Of a stretch of DNA of 64,000 nucleotides, positions 8,219-16,604 are shown in pieces. This DNA is from Mucilaginibacter mali (lineage in GTDB: Bacteria > Bacteroidota > Bacteroidia > Sphingobacteriales > Sphingobacteriaceae). Under the pieces are notes generated by a model. The model did no database searches, was not told the DNA's origin, and saw nothing but the letters and a program-made list of their open reading frames with translations. Each line of letters starts with the position of its first letter. Positions within the stretch are counted from its first letter, which is position 1. A program made the translations under genes and the position numbers. Where the stretch lies: positions 1,798,001-1,862,000 of the forward strand of contig NZ_CP054139.1 of NCBI RefSeq assembly GCF_013283875.1, written 5' to 3'.

Positions 8219-8953
8219 ATGATCAAACTACTCCGAAAGATACACCGCTATTTCCTTGTCTTCAGCATGGCGCTGTTTTTCTTCTTGCTTTGGCCGCCGC
8301 TTAAATATTTTTCGCTAAAGCCCGGCCGGTATCGCGGCATGATCTGGCTGCGCAAGTGGTGGGCGTTTTGCAGTTCGGCGCTGGCGGGGATATTTTACCG
8401 TTTTACTTATGAAGAAAAGATCGACTGGAGCCGCACCTATATCATTTGCCCGAACCATGCGTCTAACCTGGATATTTCGGCTATGAGTATAATGCTGGGG
8501 CATACCAACTGCTGCTTTATGGGCAAAGCTAATTTAAAGGATAACCTGATCACCGGCATCTACTTCCGCACGGTAGATCTGCCGGTTGATCGCGACAGCA
8601 AGATCTCATCGTACCGGGCGTTTAAGGCTGCTGCCGAAAAATTGCAGAATGGCATCAACATGATCCTTTTCCCCGAGGGGGGGACTGCAGATATTTATCC
8701 GCCTACGGTTACCGAATTTAAAAACGGGCCGTTCAGATTAGCTATAGAGTTGAAGATCCAGATAATTCCTGTAACTTCGCTAAATACATGGCAGGTACTT
8801 TGGGATGATGGCGCCATACACGGTAGCCGCCCGGGCATTTGCGATGTTTACGTGCATAAACCTATAGAAACAGCGCATTTATCGGTTGATGATGCCGATA
8901 TGCTGAAAGACCGGGTCTTTGATATCATTAATAACAAAATGCAGCAGGGGTAA
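8219..8953 (+). CDS. 1-acyl-glycerol-3-phosphate acyltransferase (PlsC-like), copy 2
   Basis: A 244-residue paralogue of the preceding gene with the same motif set: CPNHASNLD (HX4D), FPEGG, and a closing IIPVTSLNTW block. The shared architecture, including YRFTYEEKIDWS before the HX4D, shows a tandem duplication. The two may differ in acyl-chain or acceptor preference, or form part of an ornithine/glyco-lipid route; the sequence does not decide. It starts 24 bp after copy 1 and ends with a short KMQQG tail, which shows where copy 1 ended before the repeat insertion. Confidence 0.9.
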   Translation: MIKLLRKIHRYFLVFSMALFFFLLWPPLKYFSLKPGRYRGMIWLRKWWAFCSSALAGIFYRFTYEEKIDWSRTYIICPNHASNLDISAMSIMLGHTNCCFMGKANLKDNLITGIYFRTVDLPVDRDSKISSYRAFKAAAEKLQNGINMILFPEGGTADIYPPTVTEFKNGPFRLAIELKIQIIPVTSLNTWQVLWDDGAIHGSRPGICDVYVHKPIETAHLSVDDADMLKDRVFDIINNKMQQG

Positions 8954-8963
8954 AAAACAGATC

Positions 8964-9329
8964 GTGCCGTTAAAATACATTAAATATTTCCTGCTACTGC
9001 TTATCCCTTTAATGCTTATTTTTAAGCTTTGGAGGCTTGATCGGATAAATTTTGATCCGGACGTTTTGAACGAACAGTTACAGCCGATAAAAAAATGCAT
9101 TAAACCCGGTTCTGAAATAGGCGTTTACTCAAACGGGAATAATGCCGACCTGGTTGTTCAATTACAATATGCCTTAGCACCCATAATAATTACAAACCAA
9201 CCAACTGCCGATACTTTATTGCATATTTTGCCTGAAGGGCAGCCATTAATAGTACCCCAAAACTATAAAGTGCTAAAGCAATGCCGGCATCACCAAATGG
9301 TCATATCGCTTATAATTAAAGCTAATTAA
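8964..9329 (+). CDS. Small membrane-anchored protein of unknown function
   Basis: A 121-residue protein if the GTG at 8964 is used; an ATG at 8919 in the same frame would overlap the acyltransferase by 35 bp. The N-terminus YIKYFLLLLIPLMLIF is one transmembrane helix. The remaining ~95 residues should be periplasmic and contain the patterns GSEIGVYSNG and EGQPLIVPQNY. I do not recognise the family. It is separated by one base from the next gene, a polytopic membrane protein, so the two probably work together, for example as a small partner of a GT-C type glycosyltransferase. Confidence 0.6.
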   Translation: MPLKYIKYFLLLLIPLMLIFKLWRLDRINFDPDVLNEQLQPIKKCIKPGSEIGVYSNGNNADLVVQLQYALAPIIITNQPTADTLLHILPEGQPLIVPQNYKVLKQCRHHQMVISLIIKAN

Positions 9330-9330
9330 T

Positions 9331-10665
9331 ATGCTGTTGTCATTATTGGCCATTTTTAATGTTCTGTTACTGTGGTTCAATAGTTATGCTGTTGTGAAAA
9401 AAAGCATGGCGGCAAGCACAAAGCCCCTGCGCTTTATAACCTCGGGTTTATTGTTACTGCTGGTGCTTAGCTATTGTTATTACCTGATGCTGTTAGGTAT
9501 GCAAAGTTTCCCCGTTTTGAAAGGATGCTTAACTGTAATTAACGCTTTAGGTATTTACCTGAACGGTAATGAATGGTTGCAGGCCATATCGTGGCAGCGT
9601 ATTAAAGCAATTAACGCGACAGGCTTTATAGTAATAGCCGGCGTATTGTTATTAACCATATACTTTGTATTACACGCGCCCAAATATGGCAGTTGGGATG
9701 CTATCGCCATATGGAACATCCATGCAAAGTTCGCTTACTATCCACATGCGTTCAGTCAGGTATACAAAAATGCCGGGGCATACCCCCACCTCGATTACCC
9801 TTTAATGTTACCGGGAGCTATCGCTTTCCTTTGGCACACCTTCGGGCAAATATCGATCACTGTCCCCGTATTATTGTCGTATACTTTTTTTATAGCTGTG
9901 CCGCTTTTGGTTTATTACGCGCTAAAAGGCGCGGGATTGCCGGTAGCAGGTATGGTAACATTGGTGATATTTATTATCGATGGTAATTTTAAGGAAATAG
10001 CCATATCGCAATGTGCCGATACTATACTCTCGGCATTGATTTTAACGGTGTTTATATTATATCAAAACAAGGCCGCACGACAGCGTGAAAACCACACCTG
10101 GTTGTTGGGTTTTATTTGCGCATCCTGCGGTTGGGTAAAAAATGATGGTTTGCTATTTTGTCTGGTGTTCAGCGTGTTTTTTATATTGCTTAATTATAAA
10201 AATATAGCTGTAATATTAAGGTATGTCGCCGGGCTTGCTATCCCACTGCTCATCATAGGTTCATTTAAGATCTACTACGCCCCACCAAGCGACCTGATAT
10301 CTGCCCAGAACAAACAATTCAGTTCGCTTTATTCGGTACTGACAGATGCTGACCGTTATCTCATCATTGCAAAATATTTCATCTCTACGGTCTTTACTAA
10401 TTATGCTTATGCGTTAATAGTGATATTCGGGTTGCTGGTGTATAACCGGAGGGCTTTTTTAAAATTTCCTTTTGCTATTATCGGTGCAATGCTGGCAGCT
10501 TTTTTTGCTGTTTACCTGGTTAGTCCGTACGAACTTAAATGGCATTTGTATACTTCGCTTTACCGTGTGTACCAGCAATTATACCCGGCATTAATTTACC
10601 TGTTAATGTTGTCGTTTGGGAATAGGCCGACTGGCGCATCTAAGAGTAAAAGCTTAATTATTTAA
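9331..10665 (+). CDS. Polytopic membrane protein, GT-C glycosyltransferase-like
   Basis: A 444-residue protein with about ten to eleven hydrophobic helices. The first large loop after helix 4 (around residues 120-150) contains YGSWDAIAIWNIHAKFAYY and HLDYPLM. Acidic, aromatic loops of this kind hold the catalytic Asp in GT39/ArnT-like lipid-linked sugar transferases. That assignment is inference; no signature proves it. It closes the acyltransferase operon, so a role in modifying a membrane lipid or cell-surface glycan is plausible. Codon use is more AT-rich than neighbouring housekeeping genes. Confidence 0.6.
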   Translation: MLLSLLAIFNVLLLWFNSYAVVKKSMAASTKPLRFITSGLLLLLVLSYCYYLMLLGMQSFPVLKGCLTVINALGIYLNGNEWLQAISWQRIKAINATGFIVIAGVLLLTIYFVLHAPKYGSWDAIAIWNIHAKFAYYPHAFSQVYKNAGAYPHLDYPLMLPGAIAFLWHTFGQISITVPVLLSYTFFIAVPLLVYYALKGAGLPVAGMVTLVIFIIDGNFKEIAISQCADTILSALILTVFILYQNKAARQRENHTWLLGFICASCGWVKNDGLLFCLVFSVFFILLNYKNIAVILRYVAGLAIPLLIIGSFKIYYAPPSDLISAQNKQFSSLYSVLTDADRYLIIAKYFISTVFTNYAYALIVIFGLLVYNRRAFLKFPFAIIGAMLAAFFAVYLVSPYELKWHLYTSLYRVYQQLYPALIYLLMLSFGNRPTGASKSKSLII

Positions 10666-10753
10666 GTGTCGCTTTAATTGCAAATTATAATTATACCTGT
10701 AACTTCGTTTCTGCGGACCGGCGTTAGCTTGCGTCCGGTAAATATTATACCAC

Positions 10754-11041
10754 ATGACCATAGATCAGGATACCGTTGATAAGATAGCCCACCTGGCCCG
10801 TTTAGAACTATCGGATGCTGAAAAGCAGGAAACTATACAAGATATGAACCGCATTTTAACCTTTATGGATAAACTGAATGAGGTGGATACATCGGCCGTA
10901 GAGCCATTGGTTTATATGAATACTGATGTGAATGTGCTACGTGAAGATGTAGTTAGGCAAGATATCACCCACGAAGAAGCCCTGCTAAATGCGCCGGAAA
11001 AAGACGAGAACTTTTTCCATGTAGCTAAAGTGATAGGGTAG
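10754..11041 (+). CDS. gatC: Asp-tRNA(Asn)/Glu-tRNA(Gln) amidotransferase subunit C
   Basis: A 95-residue protein, the usual GatC length. GatC is the small belt subunit that stabilises GatA and GatB, which convert misacylated Glu-tRNA(Gln) or Asp-tRNA(Asn) to the correct amide. Typical features are KIAHLARLELSDAE near the start, DMNRILTFMDKLNEVDTS, an acidic middle, and the C-terminal ENFFHVAKVIG. gatA and gatB are not in the window, so the subunits are encoded apart. A terminator-like repeat follows directly. Confidence 0.93.
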   Translation: MTIDQDTVDKIAHLARLELSDAEKQETIQDMNRILTFMDKLNEVDTSAVEPLVYMNTDVNVLREDVVRQDITHEEALLNAPEKDENFFHVAKVIG

Positions 11042-11049
11042 ATGTTAGT

Positions 11050-11140
11050 TCGGAAGACCGGAAGCCGGCAAGTCCGAAAGACGGATCTGCACTGTGATAT
11101 CTTCCGGACTTGCGGCCTTTCCCAACTTTCGGACTTTTTT
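11050..11140 (+). terminator. Terminator after gatC made of TTCCGGACTT-type repeats
   Basis: Nested inverted segments (CCGGAAG at 11058 with CTTCCGG at 11101; GTCCGAAAG at 11072 with CTTTCGGAC at 11126) end in a run of six T at 11135-11140. This fits an intrinsic terminator for gatC. Confidence 0.65.
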
Positions 11141-11197
11141 CCAAACGATTGTAACATTTAGTACCTTACCTTAGTCAAAGCAAACAAAAACCCATCA

Positions 11198-11935
11198 ATG
11201 GAGCCATTAGCAGCAAAACCTTTAATTACCATAAAAGATATCGGGCGTAAATATGTGATCGGCACGGAGGTGATCCACGCGTTGAAATCGGTTTCCTTAA
11301 CGATAAATAAAGGCGAATTTGTAGCGCTGATGGGGCCATCCGGTTCGGGCAAATCAACCCTGATGAATATTTTAGGCTGCCTGGATACGCCGACCAAAGG
11401 TCAGTACGTGCTGAATGGCATAGACGTAAGCCACATGACCGATAACCAGTTGGCCGAGGTGCGTAATGAAGAGATCGGCTTCGTATTCCAAACGTTTAAC
11501 CTGCTACCCCGTAATACCGCTTTGGATAATGTGGCCCTGCCGCTCATTTATTCGGGAACCAATAAGGAAGACCGTAAAAAGCGTGCTGAAGCGGCCTTGA
11601 AAAATGTTGGTCTTGCCAATCGTATGGACCACAAGCCTAACGAACTTTCAGGCGGCCAGCGCCAGCGTGTGGCCGTAGCCCGCGCCCTGATCAATGATCC
11701 TTCTATCATCCTTGCCGACGAACCCACAGGTAACCTGGATACCAAAACATCTATAGAAATTATGGGCCTGCTGGAAGACATTCACGCCAAAGGCAACACC
11801 ATTATATTAGTAACCCACGAAGAGGATATCGCCCAGCACGCCCACCGCATTGTCCGCATGCGCGACGGTTTGGTAGAGAATGATTACATGAACCCGGATG
11901 TGCATACGGTGAAAAGGGATACGGCAGAGTTGTAA
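11198..11935 (+). CDS. ABC transporter ATP-binding protein, LolD/MacB type
   Basis: A 245-residue ATPase. Walker A is GPSGSGKST (near residues 46-54), the Q-loop [11 protein letters not shown], signature LSGGQRQR, Walker [13 protein letters not shown], and switch VTHEED. The phrase [11 protein letters not shown] before the signature is typical of the LolD/MacB/FtsE-like group, which powers lipoprotein release or export of peptides and macrolides through FtsX-like permeases. No permease gene is adjacent, so the partner must be elsewhere. The gene is flanked by the gatC terminator and by a tandem repeat array. Confidence 0.9.
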   Translation: MEPLAAKPLITIKDIGRKYVIGTEVIHALKSVSLTINKGEFVALMGPSGSGKSTLMNILGCLDTPTKGQYVLNGIDVSHMTDNQLAEVRNEEIGFVFQTFNLLPRNTALDNVALPLIYSGTNKEDRKKRAEAALKNVGLANRMDHKPNELSGGQRQRVAVARALINDPSIILADEPTGNLDTKTSIEIMGLLEDIHAKGNTIILVTHEEDIAQHAHRIVRMRDGLVENDYMNPDVHTVKRDTAEL

Positions 11936-11958
11936 ACGATGTGCAAGATCAACCACCA

Positions 11959-12210
11959 TGTCATCTCTCGACGAATATGGGCGGGGAAAGAGCGTGGGCG
12001 TGAGGGGAGATCTTATACGTGCGATAAGTAAGCAACCAAGCTAACACAACCTGTCATCTCGACGAGCCTGGGATGGGGCAAGAGCGCAAGCGCGAGGAGA
12101 GATCTTATACATGCGACAGGCAACCCACCAAGCTAACCAACTTGTCATTACGAACGAAGCTGGGGAGGGTAAAGCGCAGTTGTGAGGAGAAATCTTGTGC
12201 GTGCGATAAG
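11959..12210 (+). repeat. Three tandem copies of the GTCAT...CTTATACGTGCGATA repeat
   Basis: Unit starts TGTCATCTCTCGACG (11959), TGTCATCTCGACG (12052) and TGTCATTACGAACG (12143) give periods of 93 and 91 bp. Each unit ends GAGATCTTATACGTGCGATA or a close variant. The spacers between units (AAGCAACCAAGCTAACACAA and CAACCCACCAAGCTAACCAA) are also alike. The third unit points into the GIY-YIG gene and serves as its left flank. Confidence 0.85.
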
Positions 12211-12218
12211 CTTCGTAT

Positions 12219-12515
12219 TTAAACCTCGTCGTTCAAAAACCGCCACTCAGGATTAAATGATTCTATCAATGCTATTTTCTTTTCCCTGCGCCACTTCTTA
12301 ATCTCTTTTTCACGCGCAATGGCGTGTTCAATGTGATGGAAATGCTCGTAGTAAACTAAATTGTAGCAATAATACTTTCCTGCAAAACTGCTTTTGCTAC
12401 CCCGATTCTCATGATGCTGTAATGGTCTTATCCTGATATCATTAGTTACGCCGACATATAATACTTTCTTTTCTGGATTAGTTGTGATGTAAACATAATA
12501 GTTGTAATTCCACAT
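12219..12515 (-). CDS. GIY-YIG domain endonuclease (COG2827/UPF0213-like)
   Basis: A 98-residue single-domain nuclease starting at MWNYNYYVYITTN; the frame extends 16 codons further upstream, but those codons come from the flanking repeat. The GIY-YIG core is YVYITTN...VLYVGVTN, followed by Arg in DIRIRPLQHH, the catalytic-site Glu in AIAREKEIKKW, and a closing NPEWRFL. The family cleaves DNA in repair enzymes, homing endonucleases and mobile elements; the role of the short stand-alone members is largely unknown. The gene is bracketed by inward-facing copies of an interspersed repeat at 12143-12210 and 12530-12597, giving the outline of a small mobile unit. Confidence 0.88.
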   Translation of the reverse strand: MWNYNYYVYITTNPEKKVLYVGVTNDIRIRPLQHHENRGSKSSFAGKYYCYNLVYYEHFHHIEHAIAREKEIKKWRREKKIALIESFNPEWRFLNDEV

Positions 12516-12529
12516 GCTGTTGTTTTTAC

Positions 12530-12597
12530 CTATCGCGCGTATAAGATTTCTCTTTCGCCCCACTTCACTTCCCCGCCCTGGCTCTATCGAAATGACA
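12530..12597 (-). repeat. Right flanking copy of the CTTATACG repeat (inverted)
   Basis: Read on the minus strand it begins TGTCATTTCGATAGAGCC and ends GAGAAATCTTATACGCGCGATA. It is the inverted counterpart of the unit at 12143-12210 on the other side of the GIY-YIG gene. Its last bases lie 14 bp before the nuclease start codon. Confidence 0.85.
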
Positions 12598-12620
12598 TCG
12601 ACACTAAGTGATATGGGCTG

Positions 12621-12956
12621 CTACCTCCCCAACGCCCGCCTCACCAACACCCCCGACATTGCCGACATGCCACCCACCAAACCGCCGATCAGCGCGGTAA
12701 GGATCAGCAGTATCGACCAGCCCGGCAGATGGAATAGCACCGCTACGCGACTGGCCAGTACATGGTTATTAGGGATACTTTTAACTAAGGCCAGCACCAC
12801 CCACACAATAAACACAGCGGCAAAGCCCGACAGAAACGCTTGCCCAGGCCTTTTACCAGCATAAAATGCCATTACAAAGGCAATAATGGCCGCCACCCAC
12901 CATGGGGTAATGAAACCGGCTATTAATGAGAGGATAAGTATCAAGATGAATAACAT
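12621..12956 (-). CDS. Small integral membrane protein, unknown function
   Basis: A 111-residue hydrophobic protein with three to four transmembrane segments (MLFILILILSLIAGFI; VAAIIAFVMAFYAG; FAAVFIVWVVLALV; WSILLILTALIGGLVGG). I do not recognise a named family. The start codon lies one base after the stop of the penicillin acylase gene on the same strand, so it is almost certainly translated from the same mRNA. A supporting membrane role beside the acylase is possible but unproven. Confidence 0.7.
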   Translation of the reverse strand: MLFILILILSLIAGFITPWWVAAIIAFVMAFYAGKRPGQAFLSGFAAVFIVWVVLALVKSIPNNHVLASRVAVLFHLPGWSILLILTALIGGLVGGMSAMSGVLVRRALGR

Positions 12957-12957
12957 A

Positions 12958-15387
12958 TTATTTGCTGCTAAGGGTAATAGTTGATTGAATACGGGTTGAC
13001 GACTCGGTTGGCGATTGCAGAAAAAGGAGGGGCTTCAACTCGCCGTTTTGCCAGGTCTTCAGCATATCATCATAATATAAGCTGCCCGGGTTGCCCGACT
13101 GCCCGCCGGGGAAGATGCCGTAGCCCTGCACCTTTGGCCCCATTTGCACCACCATGCGCCACGATGGGCCATGACCATTGATCAGCGCGTTAACGGTAGT
13201 ACCGGTACCGTCGGCAATAAACTGGCCGGCGCCAAAGCCGTCAAGGTTGGCTAAGTGGTTTATGTGCGTGTTTTTGGCCCGGCCCCATTCCCAGGCCTTG
13301 CCCGGCTCACCGAATTTGCGCATAAGCGAATCCACCGTGCCAGTAAACGATTCGGTGACGATATCCCGGCAGGTTTCCACCGCTTTAGTTTTAATGTTAT
13401 CAAACCATTTGGATTGTGGCTCTTTTAACAATAGCTTCACCGTGCGGTCTTGCGATGGCAGCATCATTTCGCCAGTATCCCCAAATTCATCAAACCAAAC
13501 CGCGCCGTAAAACTTAACCCACCAGGTGTTAAATATGGTAGCGCCAATGGAGTTGGCATCGAAGTGCTTATCCCAGCGTTGTATCAGTTTCAGTACCTTT
13601 TGCTGATTGCCATTTAACCTGCCCATATCCACATTGCTTAGCAAAGCAGGCAGGGCGTCCTGCGCGCGGATGCTGTAGGTATCGTTCTGCAGGTCGCGCA
13701 TGCTGTCTACCGTAGCCTTTTGCATGGCGGCCAGGCGGTCGTTTATACGCTTGCCGCGTTCGTATGGGCCAAAGCTCCAGTTAATATAATAAGGATAGCT
13801 TGGGTCGGTTGATGATTGGTTGGCCGAACTCAGGAAGCCGCGCGCCGGGTTTTTGGCCGATGGGTTTTGGTCGGTAGGGATCCAGCCCTGCCAGTCGTTG
13901 GCCGGGTCGCTGCCATCCAGGATAAATTTGCCCTGATCTTTAAATTTTAGCGGTAGCTTACCGTTAACGGTGATGGCGATATCCTTATCCGCGGAAGCAA
14001 AAATGAAGTTTTGAGCCGGCGCGGTATAGTGGCTCAGCGCCTCGCGGTAATCGGCATAGTTTTTAGCCCTGTTAAGCAGGTAGAAGGTCAGGATATCCTC
14101 CGACCGGTCGTGCGCTATCCATCGCGCGGCGGCGCTCACCGGCACATCAGCCCGCGATGCAGGTCTTTTGGCGGCACTTTCATAAACCACCGGGCCGTGA
14201 TGCGTATAATAAACGGTATCCACCAAATCCTGTTGTCCGCGTATTTTAATTACCTCAACACGCTTATTGGTGTTTTTCCATTGGTTGTTGTACCAGTATT
14301 GGGCGTGGCTGCCGTCCTTAAATTTAATGGTATAATAATCCAGCACATCGGCGGCCACATTGGTTTCGCCCCAACTAATGCGGTTATTGTAGCCTATAAT
14401 TACGCAGGGTGTGCCAGGTATGGTAACCCCGTAGGTATTGATGCCAGGTGCCGAAAGCTGCGCCTGGTACCAGATGGATGGGAAGGTAAGGTTAAGGTGC
14501 GGGTCGTTAGCCAAAATAGGATAGCCGCTGGCCGTTTTGCTGCCGGCTATAGCCCAGTTATTACTGCCAATGCCCTCCACCCGTTCCTGGTGTTTTAGGG
14601 GTTCGGTTATGCTGTTAATAAAATCGGCCGATGCCTTGGGAAGGGGCAGGGCTTTAAAATCCCACTTGGTACCGGCGGGGATGATCGGTTCCTCGCGCAT
14701 GGGGTAATCAGGGAACAGATCGTTGGTGATGGCCGGGCCAAACTTCTTCAGCACGTTGGTCATGCCGGGGGCGTCGGTGCCGCCGGCTAAGGTTTCCGAC
14801 ATCAGTTTTAACAACAAGGCGCAGTTGATGGGCTTCCAATCCTCTGGTTCATAATCCAGTAATTTAAATTCGATGGGGTAGTCCCGTTTCCAAAGGCCGT
14901 GGATATAAGTGTTGATCCCCTCGGTATAAGCATTCACCATGGTGGCTATCCGCGGGTCTTTCATCATTTCGTTCAGCGAGTTTTCGGCCCCGTACACCAT
15001 ACCCATGCGGCGGTGAAAGCGATCTACTTCCAATGCCTTTGGCCCCACAATTTCCGAGAGCCGTCCCGACGCGCTGCGGGTTTGGATATCCATTTGCCAA
15101 AGGCGGTCGCTGGCGGTTACGTAGCCTTGCGCGAAGTACAGGTCGTGGTCGTTTTCAGCAAAAATGTGCGGCACCATATTTTCATCGTACCGGATGATGA
15201 CCTTACCTTGCAGGCCTTTCATCTTTAGTTCTTTTTCCTTTATAACATGCTTGCTTTCCGAATTTTGCCAGAAGCCGGTGGCCGGGTTCAGGAAAACGGC
15301 AATAGCCGGAATATCGCCAAACTTGGTTTCCAGTGCCCAGATTAAAATCAGCGTAAAAATTACAGAGAGTAAAGCCTTGACCTTCAT
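12958..15387 (-). CDS. Penicillin acylase family protein
   Basis: An 809-residue N-terminal nucleophile hydrolase precursor. The chosen start MKVKALLSVIFTLILIWALE gives a membrane anchor or signal; the frame is open 33 codons further upstream without one. The alpha chain has the family opening DENMVPHIFAENDHDLYFAQGYVTASDRLWQMD. Self-cleavage should occur before Ser275 in GIGSNNWAIAG, exposing the catalytic serine of the beta chain. Late motifs GPSWRMVV and FPGGQSGNPGS are also conserved. Such enzymes hydrolyse amide bonds of penicillins, acyl-homoserine lactones or other N-acyl compounds in the periplasm; the natural substrate is unknown. Confidence 0.93.
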   Translation of the reverse strand: MKVKALLSVIFTLILIWALETKFGDIPAIAVFLNPATGFWQNSESKHVIKEKELKMKGLQGKVIIRYDENMVPHIFAENDHDLYFAQGYVTASDRLWQMDIQTRSASGRLSEIVGPKALEVDRFHRRMGMVYGAENSLNEMMKDPRIATMVNAYTEGINTYIHGLWKRDYPIEFKLLDYEPEDWKPINCALLLKLMSETLAGGTDAPGMTNVLKKFGPAITNDLFPDYPMREEPIIPAGTKWDFKALPLPKASADFINSITEPLKHQERVEGIGSNNWAIAGSKTASGYPILANDPHLNLTFPSIWYQAQLSAPGINTYGVTIPGTPCVIIGYNNRISWGETNVAADVLDYYTIKFKDGSHAQYWYNNQWKNTNKRVEVIKIRGQQDLVDTVYYTHHGPVVYESAAKRPASRADVPVSAAARWIAHDRSEDILTFYLLNRAKNYADYREALSHYTAPAQNFIFASADKDIAITVNGKLPLKFKDQGKFILDGSDPANDWQGWIPTDQNPSAKNPARGFLSSANQSSTDPSYPYYINWSFGPYERGKRINDRLAAMQKATVDSMRDLQNDTYSIRAQDALPALLSNVDMGRLNGNQQKVLKLIQRWDKHFDANSIGATIFNTWWVKFYGAVWFDEFGDTGEMMLPSQDRTVKLLLKEPQSKWFDNIKTKAVETCRDIVTESFTGTVDSLMRKFGEPGKAWEWGRAKNTHINHLANLDGFGAGQFIADGTGTTVNALINGHGPSWRMVVQMGPKVQGYGIFPGGQSGNPGSLYYDDMLKTWQNGELKPLLFLQSPTESSTRIQSTITLSSK

Positions 15388-15521
15388 TGTTAAGGGTAGT
15401 TTGATAAAGCAAGATATATAATGCCTGTGCAATTTTAAAATTATATCAGCGCTGTTACAAGCGATATGATGATAATTTAAAATCAATGCCTAAATTTATA
15501 GTTCTGTTTACCGGCACGTGT

Positions 15522-15854
15522 ATGAAAAGCTTGCTTATTGTTTTACTGGCCATACTATTTATGGGATGCAAGCATCACCCCGTAAATAACGCGGCTGTGA
15601 AAATGATACAGGTGGTGGTATACCGTAACGAGGTCGATTCGGTAACCTTTAACTATACCGACAGCAAAAAGATAAAGCGCATTGTGAACGCCATTAATCA
15701 CAGCAAGCGCCAAAAGCTGCACTTTGATATGGACTGTTCGCTGCATTTAGTGTATCCCGACAGCACGGTGACGGTATTAGCCAACGGCACATCCATCAGT
15801 TGCAACGGTGTTACCTACCAAATGACCGACAGCATGAACGAGCTGATCAATTAG
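15522..15854 (+). CDS. Small lipoprotein, unknown function
   Basis: A 110-residue protein with a lipoprotein signal: MKSLLIVLLAILFMGC, lipobox FMGC, acylation at Cys16. The mature part is about 95 residues with an early VVVYRNEVDSVTF strand and a late SISCNGVTYQM; no family is recognised. An in-frame ATG 12 codons upstream would spoil the signal, so the internal ATG is preferred. It is divergent from the acylase gene and stands just before the two-component system. Confidence 0.65.
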   Translation: MKSLLIVLLAILFMGCKHHPVNNAAVKMIQVVVYRNEVDSVTFNYTDSKKIKRIVNAINHSKRQKLHFDMDCSLHLVYPDSTVTVLANGTSISCNGVTYQMTDSMNELIN

Positions 15855-15882
15855 GCCCTGCCTTTATCTTCTCTGCTATTTT

Positions 15883-15914
15883 TTCGTCCTGTTACCCCTG
15901 CAAAACTATATTTG
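15883..15914 (+). promoter_or_regulatory. Promoter of the two-component operon
   Basis: The -7 box TATATTTG (15907-15914) matches TAnnTTTG. A weak -33 TTCG at 15883 sits 20 bp upstream. Transcription would start at about 15920, next to the ATG at 15921, giving a nearly leaderless mRNA. Confidence 0.5.
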
Positions 15915-15920
15915 CAGCAA

Positions 15921-16604
15921 ATGAAGATCCTTGTAGTTGAAGATGAGCCGCAGTTGGTATCCATCATCCAGCGCGATCTGGCCGCCGAGGGGCACCAGGT
16001 GAGTGTGGCGATGGATGGTGTTACCGGTTTAAAGATGGGGATGGATATGGATTTTCAGTTGATCATTCTTGATATTATGCTACCAGGCATTAACGGGGTG
16101 GAAATATGCCGGCAGCTGCGCCAGGCTAATAAAAGCACGCCCATTTTAATGCTGACCGCCCTTGGCACTACCGAGAATGTGGTAACCGGGCTTGACAGCG
16201 GCGCCGACGACTACATGGTAAAGCCGTTTAGTTTGGACGAACTGAACGCCCGGGTACGCACGCTGGGCCGTCGCGGCAGTGGGCAAGCAGCGCCTGCCAA
16301 TATTTTGCAGGTGGCTGATATGGTGATCAATCTGGATGAACGTTCGGTAAAGCGTGGTGGCAAAGCCATCGAACTTACTGCTACCGAATATCGACTGGTG
16401 GAATTTTTGGCGCGCAACAAGAACCGCATGTTATCGCGCATTGAAATACTGGAGCAGGTTTGGAACATCGATTTTAATATGGGCACCAATGTGGTAGACG
16501 TTTATATTAATTACCTGCGCAAAAAGATCGATAAGGACCAGAATGTAAAACTGATACATACCGCCGTGGGCATGGGTTATATTTTAAAGGAGGGCAGGGT
16601 GTAG
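15921..16604 (+). CDS. OmpR/PhoB-family response regulator
   Basis: A 227-residue DNA-binding response regulator. The receiver domain (about 1-120) starts MKILVVEDEPQLV, with the phosphoacceptor Asp51 in LIILDIMLPG and Lys101 in MVKPFS. The C-terminal winged helix (about 130-225) contains ELTATEYRLVEFLARN and VDVYINYLRKKID. The start at 15921 fits the family; an upstream TTG lies in the promoter box. The stop is immediately followed by the histidine kinase ATG with no gap, so the pair is translationally coupled. Confidence 0.95.
   Translation: MKILVVEDEPQLVSIIQRDLAAEGHQVSVAMDGVTGLKMGMDMDFQLIILDIMLPGINGVEICRQLRQANKSTPILMLTALGTTENVVTGLDSGADDYMVKPFSLDELNARVRTLGRRGSGQAAPANILQVADMVINLDERSVKRGGKAIELTATEYRLVEFLARNKNRMLSRIEILEQVWNIDFNMGTNVVDVYINYLRKKIDKDQNVKLIHTAVGMGYILKEGRV

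Noticed and set aside
12516..12563. N-terminal extension of the GIY-YIG protein (16 more codons)
   Set aside because: These codons are the flanking repeat and spacer; the family normally starts at the MWNY segment.
11959..12597. CRISPR-like array
   Set aside because: Units are 91-93 bp, only three, and spacers resemble one another; there are no cas genes in the window.
14011..14598. Long open frame of 195 codons on the plus strand within the penicillin acylase gene
   Set aside because: It is antisense to a well-conserved enzyme with intact motifs and its translation shows no family features.
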